Shown here piece by piece: positions 1-9,087 of a DNA stretch of 54,953 nucleotides. The translations under genes and the position numbers were made by a program. The stretch is from an uncultured Pelagibacteraceae bacterium (GTDB lineage Bacteria > Pseudomonadota > Alphaproteobacteria > Pelagibacterales > Pelagibacteraceae). Each line of letters begins with the position of its first letter. The first letter of the stretch is position 1. Where the stretch lies: positions 1-54,953 of the forward strand of contig CACIML010000004.1 of assembly GCA_902587735.1 (NCBI GenBank). Reading direction: 5' to 3'. The notes under the pieces are model-generated. The model was not told the DNA's origin, made no database searches, and worked only from the letters and a program-made list of their open reading frames with translations.

Positions 1-441
1 AATTGTTTTTTCTCCATCTTTAAAATTAATTTTTTTTTCAATTTTTATAATTTTAATTGGTGTTTCGCTTGTTTGAATTCCAACTCTATTTATTTCATTA
101 ACATATTCTTTTGCTGAACCATCTAAAATAGGAACCTCTTCACTGTTAATTTCGATAATCACATTATCAATTCCCATTCCAAACAATGCACCCATTAAAT
201 GTTCAATTGTTGAAACAATAACTCCTGAATCATTTGAAATAGTTGTACAATAAGCTGCATTACTTACATTAAAAATTCCTGGGATTATAATATTATTGTT
301 TTTGACATCTGTTCTTTTGAAAACTATACCTGTGTTTGGTTTTGCTGGTTTGATTTCTATGTGAACCTCTTTGCCATTATGAAGTCCAACTCCATCAAAA
401 ACTATAACTTCTTTGATTGTTTTTTGATTTAAAACAGACAT
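1..441 (-). CDS. lpxC: LpxC, N-terminal part (runs off left edge)
   Basis: UDP-3-O-acyl-N-acetylglucosamine deacetylase catalyses the committed, zinc-dependent step of lipid A synthesis in the cytoplasm. The minus-strand frame starts at the ATG at 441 and stays open for 147 codons to base 1. Visible hallmarks are GVGLHNG near the N-terminus and STIEHLMGALFGMGIDN around residue 80, which carries the catalytic Glu and the first zinc-ligand His (E78/H79 in E. coli). EEVPILDGSA follows. The usual length is about 300 residues, so domain II is missing here. Domain II is instead found on the opposite strand at about 468-830, next to bamD. The left edge therefore looks like a chimera or an inversion breakpoint. 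The family assignment is secure; the arrangement is not. Confidence 0.88.
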   Translation of the reverse strand, partial: MSVLNQKTIKEVIVFDGVGLHNGKEVHIEIKPAKPNTGIVFKRTDVKNNNIIIPGIFNVSNAAYCTTISNDSGVIVSTIEHLMGALFGMGIDNVIIEINSEEVPILDGSAKEYVNEINRVGIQTSETPIKIIKIEKKINFKDGEKTI

Positions 442-518
442 AAAGAACTTATAAAATTTTTAAGTAAGCTTTAAAAAACAACAAATGTTACAAGAAAATA
501 CTAATTCTATTTAAAAAA

Positions 519-830
519 ATGAATTTAGCAAAAGGTGGAACTTTAGAAAATGCCATTGTAGTAAAAGGAAAAAAAATTTTAAACAAAAATGGTCTTAGAA
601 ATAAGAAAGAGTTTGTAAATCATAAAATTTTGGATTGTATGGGGGATCTATATTTATCTGGATATAAAATTATTGGAAAATTAATATGCTCACAAGGTGG
701 CCACAAGCTTACAAACCAACTATTAAGAAGAGTTTTTGAAGATAATGCGAACTTTTCAATTGTTGAAGTTAAAGAAAAAAATATCCCTCATTTCCTAATC
801 AATAGAAATATTTTAAAATCAACAGCATAA
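519..830 (+). pseudogene. lpxC: LpxC, C-terminal part, detached from its N-terminus
   Basis: This 103-residue reading is the end of domain II of LpxC. It begins MNLAKGGTLENAIVV and contains NHKILDCMGDLYL, with the second zinc His and the Asp (H238/D242 in E. coli), then GGHKLTNQLLRRVF with the catalytic His (H265). The Met at 519 aligns inside the family, so it is not a true start. The frame is open back to 468, but the residues before KKMNLAKGG do not resemble LpxC. The matching N-terminal half lies on the minus strand at 1-441. Being just upstream of bamD fits the SAR11 ftsZ-lpxC-bamD order as I remember it, so this is probably the native 3' end and the sequence to its left is misplaced. 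Confidence 0.85.
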
Positions 831-833
831 AAG

Positions 834-871
834 TTTAGGGTTTTTTGAATAATCTGATAAAAAACCTTAAA
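834..871 (+). promoter_or_regulatory. Hairpin ending on the bamD start codon
   Basis: The arms TTTAGGGTTTTTT (834-846) and AAAAAACCTTAAA (859-871) pair over 13 positions with one G-U wobble, leaving a 12-base loop. The right arm ends on the A of the bamD ATG. No Shine-Dalgarno sequence is visible for bamD. The hairpin could act as an intercistronic processing or translation-control element, or be chance in AT-rich DNA. It has no 3' U-tract, so it is not a clear terminator. Confidence 0.35.
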
Positions 872-1713
872 TGAAGAATATTATAAAAATTTTATTATTA
901 ATTTTGGGCGTTCTATTAATTTCTTGCTCAAAAGGAGAAAAAGTTTCAGTAATCGAAGAAAAAAGTATTGAAACTCAAATGATTGAGGCTTTTAAAGAAG
1001 GATATGAAGAGTTAAATAAAGGAGATGTATTATATGCGGCAAAAAAATTTAATGAAGCAGAGCTTTTATACCCACAGTCTGATTGGGCTCCTAAAGCTGC
1101 ACTTATGGCAGCATACTCATATTACTCACAGAGTTATCATCATGACACCATATTTGAAATTGAAAGATATTTAAAAACATACCCAAATCATAAAAATGTT
1201 GATTATGCTCATTTCATGTTGGCCATGTGTTACTACGAAATTGTTGTAGATGAAAAAAGAGATTTAGAACCGTTACTTAAGGCAGAAAAACAATTTCTAT
1301 TTATAATGGATAATTTTCCAAAAACAGATTTTGCAATGGATTCAAAATTTAAATTAGATTTAATATATGACAGATTGGCAGGTAAAGAAATGTTTATTGG
1401 AAACCATTACATAAAAAAAAGAAAGTGGATTCCAGCTATTAACAGATATAAAAAAGTAGTTGAAGATTACAATACTACTATTTATGTTGAAGAAGCATTA
1501 CATAGATTGGTTGAAATACATTATAAAATCGGTTTGACGCAAGAATCCAAAAAATATGCAAAAGTATTAGGATATAACTATCAATCAAGTGAATGGTACA
1601 AACAATCTTATAAAGTTTTTAATAAAGATTATAAAGTTAAAAAAAAAGAAGTTAAAAAAAAACCTAAAGAAGGTCTAATTTGGAAAAAATTTAAATCTCT
1701 CTTTAAAAAATGA
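871..1713 (+). CDS. bamD: Outer membrane assembly lipoprotein BamD
   Basis: BamD (ComL/YfiO) is the essential lipoprotein of the BAM complex, which folds beta-barrel proteins into the outer membrane from the periplasmic side. The 280-residue product opens with a type II signal peptide ending LLISC, which places the lipidated Cys at residue 19. TPR-like helices follow (for example GDVLYAAKKFNEAELLYPQS and YPNHKNVDYAHFMLAMCYYE), as usual for the family. The tail after about residue 250 is very Lys-rich. The stop overlaps the start of ligA by ATGA. The lpxC 3' fragment lies 40 bases upstream. Confidence 0.9.
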   Translation: MKNIIKILLLILGVLLISCSKGEKVSVIEEKSIETQMIEAFKEGYEELNKGDVLYAAKKFNEAELLYPQSDWAPKAALMAAYSYYSQSYHHDTIFEIERYLKTYPNHKNVDYAHFMLAMCYYEIVVDEKRDLEPLLKAEKQFLFIMDNFPKTDFAMDSKFKLDLIYDRLAGKEMFIGNHYIKKRKWIPAINRYKKVVEDYNTTIYVEEALHRLVEIHYKIGLTQESKKYAKVLGYNYQSSEWYKQSYKVFNKDYKVKKKEVKKKPKEGLIWKKFKSLFKK

Positions 1714-3740
1714 AAAATAGTTCAATCAAAAATGAATATTTAAAAAAAATTAAACTACTTCATAAATATAATAAAGCATATTTTGATAAAAGCAGACCAT
1801 TAATCACTGATCAAGAATTTGATAGATTAAAAAAACAAGTCTTTGAACTAGAAAAAAAATATAAGTTTTTAGACCACAAAAAATCACCTTCTAGAACCAT
1901 AGGATTTAGCCCTTCTAAAAATTTTAAAAAAGTTAAACATAGTGTTCCAATGCTTTCATTGTCCAATGCTTTTAATGAGAAAGATTTATTAAATTTTGAA
2001 AAAAAAATTATAAACTTTCTCAGCCTTTCAAAATTAGAAGAAATTGAATATAGTGCAGAACCAAAAATTGATGGGATATCAACCTCATTAATATATAAAA
2101 ATGGATTTTTTGTACAAGGTCTTTCAAGAGGTGACGGCAAAGAAGGAGAAGATATTACAGAAAATTTGAAAACCATAAAAGATATACCAAAGGTAATTAA
2201 AGCAAAAAACTTTCCTTCAGAGATTGATATACGAGGCGAAGTATTTATTCAAAATGATGATTTTAAAAATATAAGTGAAAAATTTGCAAACCCAAGAAAT
2301 GCAGCCTCAGGATCTTTGAGACAGAAAGACTCTAAAGTTAGCAGTAAAATTCCATTAAAATTTATTGCATACAATTATGGTTATGTAAAGAATATGAAAA
2401 TTAATTCTCAATCAGCTTTTTTGAAACACTTAGAATCTTGGGGATTTAAAGTAAATAAATTTAATGCAGTTATTAAGGGTGTTAATAATTTAATACTGAA
2501 TCACAAAATTTTAGAGAAAAAAAGAAAAGAAATTGAATTTGATATTGATGGCATTGTTTATAAAGTTAATAATTTCGATTTACAAAAAAGATTAGGTTTT
2601 GTTGCTAATGCACCAAGGTGGGCTATTGCTCATAAGTTTTCTGCAAATAATTCTGTGTCTACAATATTAAATATTGAAATTCAAATTGGAAGAACAGGTG
2701 CATTAACTCCTGTAGCTAAAATCAAACCAGTAAATATTGGTGGCGTGTTAGTATCTAATGCCACACTTCACAATGAAGATGAAATATTAAGAAAAGATAT
2801 TAGAATTGGAGACACAGTTACTGTAGAAAGAGCAGGAGATGTCATTCCACATGTTATTTCAGTTGACATAAAAAAAAGAAAAAAAGATTCAAAAAAATTT
2901 ATTTTCCCAAAAAATTGTCCATCATGTGGATCATTAACTGTGAAGGATTTTAATGAAATTACAAAAAAACTGGATGCTGTCAGAAGATGTACCAGCGAAG
3001 GATTCGAATGTGAAAAAATTGCTATAGAAAAAATAAAACATTTTGTTTCAAAAGAAGCATTTAATATAGATGGATTTGGAAAAAAAATTGTAGAAAATTT
3101 TTGGAAAACTAAATTAATAAAATTACCATATGATATTTTTAAATTAGACTATGAAAAAATAAAAAAACTAGAAGGATGGGGAAAATTATCTGTATCAAAT
3201 TTAAAATATTCTATAGATAGTAAAAGAAGTATTTCACTTGATAAATTTATTTATTCGCTAGGGATAAGACATATTGGCCTTGAAAATGCAAAACTTTTAG
3301 CAAAACATTTAAAATCTTCAGATAATTTTTTTAAATTGTCTAAAGATAAAAATATGATGGAACTTTCAAATATTGATGGTATTGGGGAAACACAAATAAA
3401 ATCAATAAAAAATTTTTTTTCAAATAAAGCTAACTTAGAAGTTTTATTAGAACTTAAAAAAACTCTTAAAATAAATAATGTTGTGTCAATTAATCAAACA
3501 GGTGTTTTAAAAAATAAGACTTTTATGTTAACTGGAAAATTGCAAGGTATGAGTAGGGCGGAAGCAAAATCAATTATTGAACAAAATTCAGGAAAAATAA
3601 TAAGTAATGTAAATAAAAAACTTGATTATTTAATCATTGGAGAAAAGCCAACAATGAGAAAAGTTAATAATGCAAAAGAATTAAATATTAAATTAATTAC
3701 ACAGGAAGAATGGGCAAAAATGCTAGATATGACTAGCTAG
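1710..3740 (+). CDS. ligA: NAD-dependent DNA ligase LigA
   Basis: LigA seals nicks using NAD+ in replication and repair. The 676-residue length is normal. Domains in order are: domain Ia with the Tyr/Asp NAD-binding region near the N-terminus; the adenylation motif EPKIDGIS with nucleophile Lys119; an OB fold with IQIGRTGALTPVAKIKPV; a four-Cys zinc finger (CPSC, then CTSEGFEC); helix-hairpin-helix repeats (IDGIGETQ); and a C-terminal BRCT domain (KTFMLTGKLQGMSRAEA). Its ATG overlaps the bamD stop. Its 3' end overlaps the convergent aminopeptidase gene by 18 bases, leaving no room for a conventional terminator. Confidence 0.97.
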   Translation: MKNSSIKNEYLKKIKLLHKYNKAYFDKSRPLITDQEFDRLKKQVFELEKKYKFLDHKKSPSRTIGFSPSKNFKKVKHSVPMLSLSNAFNEKDLLNFEKKIINFLSLSKLEEIEYSAEPKIDGISTSLIYKNGFFVQGLSRGDGKEGEDITENLKTIKDIPKVIKAKNFPSEIDIRGEVFIQNDDFKNISEKFANPRNAASGSLRQKDSKVSSKIPLKFIAYNYGYVKNMKINSQSAFLKHLESWGFKVNKFNAVIKGVNNLILNHKILEKKRKEIEFDIDGIVYKVNNFDLQKRLGFVANAPRWAIAHKFSANNSVSTILNIEIQIGRTGALTPVAKIKPVNIGGVLVSNATLHNEDEILRKDIRIGDTVTVERAGDVIPHVISVDIKKRKKDSKKFIFPKNCPSCGSLTVKDFNEITKKLDAVRRCTSEGFECEKIAIEKIKHFVSKEAFNIDGFGKKIVENFWKTKLIKLPYDIFKLDYEKIKKLEGWGKLSVSNLKYSIDSKRSISLDKFIYSLGIRHIGLENAKLLAKHLKSSDNFFKLSKDKNMMELSNIDGIGETQIKSIKNFFSNKANLEVLLELKKTLKINNVVSINQTGVLKNKTFMLTGKLQGMSRAEAKSIIEQNSGKIISNVNKKLDYLIIGEKPTMRKVNNAKELNIKLITQEEWAKMLDMTS

Positions 3741-5435
3741 CCATTTTCTTTCCTTTTCATTTAAAAGTTTTGAATATTTAGCATAAACATTTAAGTGATA
3801 ATTAAATAAATATTCTTTTTCTTTCTTATTTAATAAATTGTAACTAATTAAATCTTTTTCTATTGGCGCTAATGTTAAATTTTCAAATTGTAATTTTTTT
3901 TTATTTTTTTTAATATAAACTAAATTTTCTATTCTTATTCCATAAAAACCTTTTTTATAATAGCCCGGTTCATTGCTTAAAATCATGCCTTCCTCTAATT
4001 TAATAGTATTATATTTGGATATGGACTGAGGTCCTTCATGTACATTTGAAAAAAAACCAACACCGTGACCTGTTCCATGAGCATAGTCAAGCCCATCTTT
4101 TTTTAAAAATTGTCTTGCTCTCAAATCAATTTGTTTTCCATTTTTATATTTATTTATGTTTGTAGTTGCCACCGCTATATGACCTTTTAATACTTTTGTA
4201 AAAATATCTTTGATTGATTTTTTTTGTTTAGTAAAACAAATTGTTCTTGTTACATCTGTTGTTCCATATTTATATTGTCCACCAGAATCGCATAAAAAAA
4301 TATCTTTTTTTTTAATAACTTTATTTGATTTTTTTGATGCTTTGTAATGAACAATTGCACCGTTAGAACCTGTTCCAGAAATTGTATTAAAGCTTGGAAA
4401 TAAATAATTTTTATTAATTTTTCTAAATTTTTCTAATTTATTTTGTGCGTATATTTCAGTTACTTTTTTTTTATTTATATTTTTTATCCAAAATATAAAT
4501 TTTGTTAGTGCAAAACCATCTTCAATATGTGCTTTTGCCATATTTTTAATTTCTGTTGGATTTTTTACTGATTTCATCATGTAGCAAGGATCAATATGAC
4601 TCGTAATATTAAAAAAAGACTTTATTATAGTTTCATTTGAAACTGAACATGTTGTGTTATCAATACAAAAACTTTTTCCGTTTAATTTACTAATTATTTT
4701 TGAAAATTCTTTATATCGAAAATATTTAAAATTTTTATAAATTTTATTTTTTTTTATTTTTTTTATTTTTTTAGGACAAGAAAAAAAATATATATTTTTA
4801 TTTTTTGTTAAAATAATTTTGCAATTTGGCAATGGGCTAAAAGGATTATCTTTACCTCTTAAGTTTAGTAACCAAGCTACATTTTCTGGAGCACTTATAA
4901 AAATATTATCAATATTTTTAGATTTAATTTTTTTTATTAATTTATTAATTTTTGAACTTACACTTTCCCCAGCAATTTTGTTATTTAGATTATAAAACAA
5001 GTTAACTGAATTTAGTGTTTTTTCTTTTTTAATTAGATCTATAAAATTATCTTTTATTAAACGTGGTTTGCAATAATTGTTAAAATGCCTTTTTAAAATA
5101 TTGCTTGTAAATAATTGAGGATCAAATCCTAGTATTAATTTTTTATTATATTTTTTTAAAATATCTTTAGGCCAAAATTTTGGGATTTCTAAAATTTTAA
5201 AAAATTTTCCAGATTGAATTTTTGCTTGAATTGTATATCGTCCATCAACAAATAAAAAATTTTCCTTTTTCAAAACTATTGCAAAGCCAGCCGATCCAGT
5301 GAAATTTGATATTATTTTTAGTCGGTCAGGTCTAGAAAACTCAGAAAAATAAGCATCATTTTTTGGAATAATGTAACCATCCAAATTATGAAATTTAATT
5401 AACTCTCTTAACTTTTGAATTTTTTTTTTTATCAT
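3723..5435 (-). CDS. pepP: Xaa-Pro aminopeptidase (M24B)
   Basis: This metallopeptidase removes N-terminal residues preceding proline and is probably cytoplasmic. The 570-residue length matches the three-domain aminopeptidase P form: two creatinase-like N-terminal domains, then the pita-bread catalytic domain from about residue 300. Metal ligands can be read as Asp383 (CDSGGQYKYGTTDVTRT), Asp394, His457 (HGTGHGVG), Glu489 (SNEPGYY) and Glu503 (GIRIENLV). The N-terminal 250 residues are unusually Lys/Asn/Ile-rich. The start codon overlaps the stop of the helicase gene by ATGA, so the two are probably cotranscribed. The 3' end runs into ligA. The pepP symbol is by similarity to the family. Confidence 0.88.
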   Translation of the reverse strand: MIKKKIQKLRELIKFHNLDGYIIPKNDAYFSEFSRPDRLKIISNFTGSAGFAIVLKKENFLFVDGRYTIQAKIQSGKFFKILEIPKFWPKDILKKYNKKLILGFDPQLFTSNILKRHFNNYCKPRLIKDNFIDLIKKEKTLNSVNLFYNLNNKIAGESVSSKINKLIKKIKSKNIDNIFISAPENVAWLLNLRGKDNPFSPLPNCKIILTKNKNIYFFSCPKKIKKIKKNKIYKNFKYFRYKEFSKIISKLNGKSFCIDNTTCSVSNETIIKSFFNITSHIDPCYMMKSVKNPTEIKNMAKAHIEDGFALTKFIFWIKNINKKKVTEIYAQNKLEKFRKINKNYLFPSFNTISGTGSNGAIVHYKASKKSNKVIKKKDIFLCDSGGQYKYGTTDVTRTICFTKQKKSIKDIFTKVLKGHIAVATTNINKYKNGKQIDLRARQFLKKDGLDYAHGTGHGVGFFSNVHEGPQSISKYNTIKLEEGMILSNEPGYYKKGFYGIRIENLVYIKKNKKKLQFENLTLAPIEKDLISYNLLNKKEKEYLFNYHLNVYAKYSKLLNEKERKWLASHI

Positions 5436-7468
5436 TTAATTTTTTTTTGATATCTTATCCAGCCTGGACTTCGTATTTCGCTTTCATTTTCAAAGTCTTG
5501 ATTAAATTCAAAATCTTCTTCATCGTTATTTTTTTCATCAAAGAAACTATTTTTTTCTATATTTTTTTCGGGTAATTCTTCTATAAATCTTGAAGCTATA
5601 CTATCAATCCAATCGCCTTGGTAAAACCTATTCATTGAAAATGATATTAAAGCTATTTTTTTGGCCCTTGTAATTCCAACGTAAGCAAGTCTTCTTTCTT
5701 CTTCAAGTCCACTTTGTCCTTTTTCTTCAATTGATTTTTGATGAGGAAATAAGCCTTCTTCCCATCCTGGTAAAAATACAACTTCAAACTCTAACCCTTT
5801 TGCACTATGCATGGTCATTAAATTAACTTTTTTACCCTCCCAGTCTTTATCTAGTGATGTTGCCAAAGCTACATGCTCTAAAAAACTTTCTAGATTATCA
5901 AATTCTTTCATAGCATTTAACAATTCTTTAATATTTTCTAATCTATTTTCGTTTTCAAGATCTTTTTTGTTTTTAAGCATTGCGGAATAACCAGATTCAT
6001 CAAGAACAATTTGTAAAAGTTTTACATGATTTATTTTTTTTGTTTTTAAATCACTTCTCCATTTCTGCATTAAATTTAAAAAAGAAATAAGTCCAATTTT
6101 AGCTTTAGGTTTTATTAAATTTAGTTCTATAAGTTTTTTTGCAGCAACTTCCAAATTTATTAGATGTTTTTTTGAAAATTCATGAATTTGTTTAGTGGTG
6201 CTTTCACCAATTGATCTTTTAGGATTATTTATTATCCGATCAAAAGCCAAATCATCTTTATTTTGATGTATTAATCTTAAATAAGAAACACAGTCTTTAA
6301 TTTCTGCTCTTTCATAAAATTTAATTCCACCAAGAATTCTATAAGGTAAACCTATTTTTAGAAAACGCTCTTCAAATTCTCTTGTTTGAAAAATAGCTCT
6401 AACTAAAATAGCTATATTGTTAAGAGAATATTTTTTTTTTAATTTTTTTTCAATTTCATCAGCAACCCCTATGGCCTCATCTTTTCCATTTTTAAAACAA
6501 TTGAGTTTTATTAAATCACCTTCATCCTTTGTTGATTTTAGTTTTTTACCAACTCTATTTTTATTATTTGCAATAAGATTTGCTGCTACGGATAGAATAT
6601 TTTGAGTCGATCTATAATTTTCTTCTAGTCTAATTATTTTTGTTTTTTTATAAATTTGATCAAATTCTAAAAAATTTTTAATTTCAGCACCACGCCAACT
6701 ATAAATAGATTGGTCATCATCACCTACACAACAAATATTTTGGTTTTTTTTTGCTAGAAGATTAAGCCATTTACTTTGAATAAAATTTGTATCCTGATAT
6801 TCATCTACTAAAATATATTTAAAATTTTTAGAGTAGATTTCATTAATATCTGAATTATTTTCTAAAATATTTACACAATGCAAAATTAAATCACCAAAAT
6901 CACACGCATTTAAATCTAACAATTTTTGTTGGTAAATTTTGTAAATAGGAAGTATGTTTTTTTCATAAATATCTTTTTTATTTAAAATAACTTTTTGTGG
7001 ATAATATCCTTTATTTTTCCATCTATCTATTATTGCCAGAATATATTTAGGAGCTAATTGTTTTATGTCTATATTTTCAGCTTTACATATATTTTTAATT
7101 AATCTTTGTTGATCATCTTGATCAATAATAGAAAAATTTGAGTTTAATCCAGTAGCTGCAGCATGTTTTCTTAAAAGTTTGGCACAAATTGAATGAAATG
7201 TTCCAAGCCATGATAGACCAATAGCTTCAGTTTTAAGTATTGTACTTACTCTTTTTTGCATTTCTTTAGCAGCCTTATTAGTAAAAGTTACAGATAGTAT
7301 TTGGTTGGGGTATGCCTTTTTTTCTTTAATAATATGTGCAATTCTTGATGTAAGCACTTTTGTTTTGCCAGATCCTGCCCCAGCAACAATTAAAAGAGGA
7401 CCATCAAGATGTAAAACAGCTTCTTTTTGTGACTTATTTAAATTATTTAAATATTCAGAGTTTATCAT
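5432..7468 (-). CDS. uvrD: UvrD/PcrA-type superfamily 1 DNA helicase
   Basis: This ATP-dependent 3'-5' helicase acts in nucleotide excision and mismatch repair. The sequence shows the Walker A motif AGAGSGKT near residue 30, TFTNKAAKEM (motif Ia), VDEYQDTN (motif II), GDDDQSIYSWRGA (motif III), the motif V-VI region LMTMHSAKGLEFEVVFLPG and RRLAYVGITRAK. The C-terminal tail is acidic and ends in a basic KKIK. An upstream TTG at 7474 would add two residues. I prefer the ATG at 7468, which gives 678 residues. The gene is divergent from the AsmA-like gene across only about 35 bases, which must hold both promoters. Confidence 0.95.
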   Translation of the reverse strand: MINSEYLNNLNKSQKEAVLHLDGPLLIVAGAGSGKTKVLTSRIAHIIKEKKAYPNQILSVTFTNKAAKEMQKRVSTILKTEAIGLSWLGTFHSICAKLLRKHAAATGLNSNFSIIDQDDQQRLIKNICKAENIDIKQLAPKYILAIIDRWKNKGYYPQKVILNKKDIYEKNILPIYKIYQQKLLDLNACDFGDLILHCVNILENNSDINEIYSKNFKYILVDEYQDTNFIQSKWLNLLAKKNQNICCVGDDDQSIYSWRGAEIKNFLEFDQIYKKTKIIRLEENYRSTQNILSVAANLIANNKNRVGKKLKSTKDEGDLIKLNCFKNGKDEAIGVADEIEKKLKKKYSLNNIAILVRAIFQTREFEERFLKIGLPYRILGGIKFYERAEIKDCVSYLRLIHQNKDDLAFDRIINNPKRSIGESTTKQIHEFSKKHLINLEVAAKKLIELNLIKPKAKIGLISFLNLMQKWRSDLKTKKINHVKLLQIVLDESGYSAMLKNKKDLENENRLENIKELLNAMKEFDNLESFLEHVALATSLDKDWEGKKVNLMTMHSAKGLEFEVVFLPGWEEGLFPHQKSIEEKGQSGLEEERRLAYVGITRAKKIALISFSMNRFYQGDWIDSIASRFIEELPEKNIEKNSFFDEKNNDEEDFEFNQDFENESEIRSPGWIRYQKKIK

Positions 7469-7503
7469 TTGCAAATTATCATTATAAATAAAATAAATTT
7501 TTC

Positions 7504-9087
7504 ATGAAAAAAATTAAAATAAAATTTTCCAGTGAACTTTTTAAATTAAAAAATTTCTTTATCGACAAATTTGAAAAACTTAGCAAATTTATAGAATCTA
7601 AAATCATTAAATTTATCAATAAATACTTTCCCAACAAATTAAACAAATATAAAAAATTTAAAAATACTAAATTCATTAATATTAGCAATTTAAGCATGTC
7701 TATAATACTTTTTATTGCTTTATTATTTATATATTTATTTTATGTATCAATACCAACATTATACAATAAAGGAGTATTACAAAAAGACATAACTGATAAG
7801 CTAATAAAAGAATTTAAAATTGATTTTAGCTTATCATCAAATATAAGATATTTTATTCTTCCATCTCCACATTTTTTGATAGAAAATGTTAAGATTTTTG
7901 AAGACAACATAAAAAATCCAAAAGAGCTAAGTCAGATAAAAAAATTAAAAATTTATATATCACAAAAAAATTTGTTTGATCGAAACAACTTAAAAATAAC
8001 TAAAATTTTAATAGAAGATGCAAATTTTATCTTTCAAAAAAAAAATACTAAATTCTATGAAGATTATATAAACAATCGATTTTCAAAAAAAAAAGTTATT
8101 ATTAAAAATAGTAATTTTTTTTTAAAAGATAATAATAATATAATTACTCTAGCTCCAATCAAAAATATTAATCTGTTTTATAATGAAAAAAAATTAGTTA
8201 ATCAAATTATTGCAAAAGGAAAACTTTTTAAAATTCCATTTGATATAAATTGGTACAAAAATTTTAAAAACGAAACCAAATCAGTGACTTTGATAAAATT
8301 AAAAAAATTAGATCTAGAAATAAAAAATAAATCTTTAACTAAAGGTAAAAAATATATAGCAAAAAATAGTATTTTTTTTAGAAATGCCAAACTTCATTCC
8401 AATTTTCAAATTCAAAATAATATAATAACCTTTCAATCAGTAGATTCTAAAATTGTTAATAGTAATTTAGATTACAATGGACAGATTGATATTGATCCAT
8501 TTTACATAAAATTAGATATAAATTTAGACAATTTAAACTTAATAAAATTTTTAATTTCAAGCTTTGAATTTATTAAATTTTTAAATGTAGATTTTTTGTT
8601 TAATAAAAATTTAAGTGCTAGCATTGATATAAAATCAAATAATATACATAACAAATTATTTGATTTTACTAAAATATTAATAAATTTTGATAACGGAAAA
8701 ATAAATTTTAATAACTCTCTTTTAATTAGTAAAAAAGTTGGTTCAATAAAATTAATTGAAAGCAATCTGGATTTTATTGATGAAAAGTTAATATTTAAAG
8801 GCAGTTTTAATTTTAATGTAACTGACCAGAAAAAATTTTATACTGTTTTTCAAATTCCAAAAAAAAATAGAAAATTATTGAAAAATATTTTTTTTGATAT
8901 TTACATTGATTCATCTAATAATAAATTAAATATTAATAATTTTAAAATTAATGATAAAAAAAGTATTGCAAATGAAAATACTGTGAACATTATAAATCAA
9001 TACAATAAAAAAAAAGAAAATAAAATTCAAAACTGGATAAATTTAAAAAATTTTACTAGAGAAATTTTTAATAGTTATTCTGGATAG
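7504..9087 (+). CDS. AsmA-like inner-membrane-anchored protein
   Basis: The protein has 527 residues. A basic N-terminal region of about 65 residues precedes one strong membrane segment (residues about 63-82, SMSIILFIALLFIYLFYV). A long Asn/Lys/Ile-rich periplasmic domain follows, with the AsmA-type signature ILPSPHFLIENVKI near residue 120 and repeated beta-strand-like blocks. AsmA-family proteins are implicated in lipid transport and outer-membrane homeostasis. The signature supports the family, but the overall sequence is very divergent and I cannot name a specific member. The 3' end overlaps convergent fumC by 13 bases. Confidence 0.6.
   Translation: MKKIKIKFSSELFKLKNFFIDKFEKLSKFIESKIIKFINKYFPNKLNKYKKFKNTKFINISNLSMSIILFIALLFIYLFYVSIPTLYNKGVLQKDITDKLIKEFKIDFSLSSNIRYFILPSPHFLIENVKIFEDNIKNPKELSQIKKLKIYISQKNLFDRNNLKITKILIEDANFIFQKKNTKFYEDYINNRFSKKKVIIKNSNFFLKDNNNIITLAPIKNINLFYNEKKLVNQIIAKGKLFKIPFDINWYKNFKNETKSVTLIKLKKLDLEIKNKSLTKGKKYIAKNSIFFRNAKLHSNFQIQNNIITFQSVDSKIVNSNLDYNGQIDIDPFYIKLDINLDNLNLIKFLISSFEFIKFLNVDFLFNKNLSASIDIKSNNIHNKLFDFTKILINFDNGKINFNNSLLISKKVGSIKLIESNLDFIDEKLIFKGSFNFNVTDQKKFYTVFQIPKKNRKLLKNIFFDIYIDSSNNKLNINNFKINDKKSIANENTVNIINQYNKKKENKIQNWINLKNFTREIFNSYSG

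Noticed and set aside
7475..7503. Regulatory site in the uvrD/AsmA divergent gap
   Set aside because: Only AT-rich sequence, with no repeat or convincing promoter pair distinguishable by eye.
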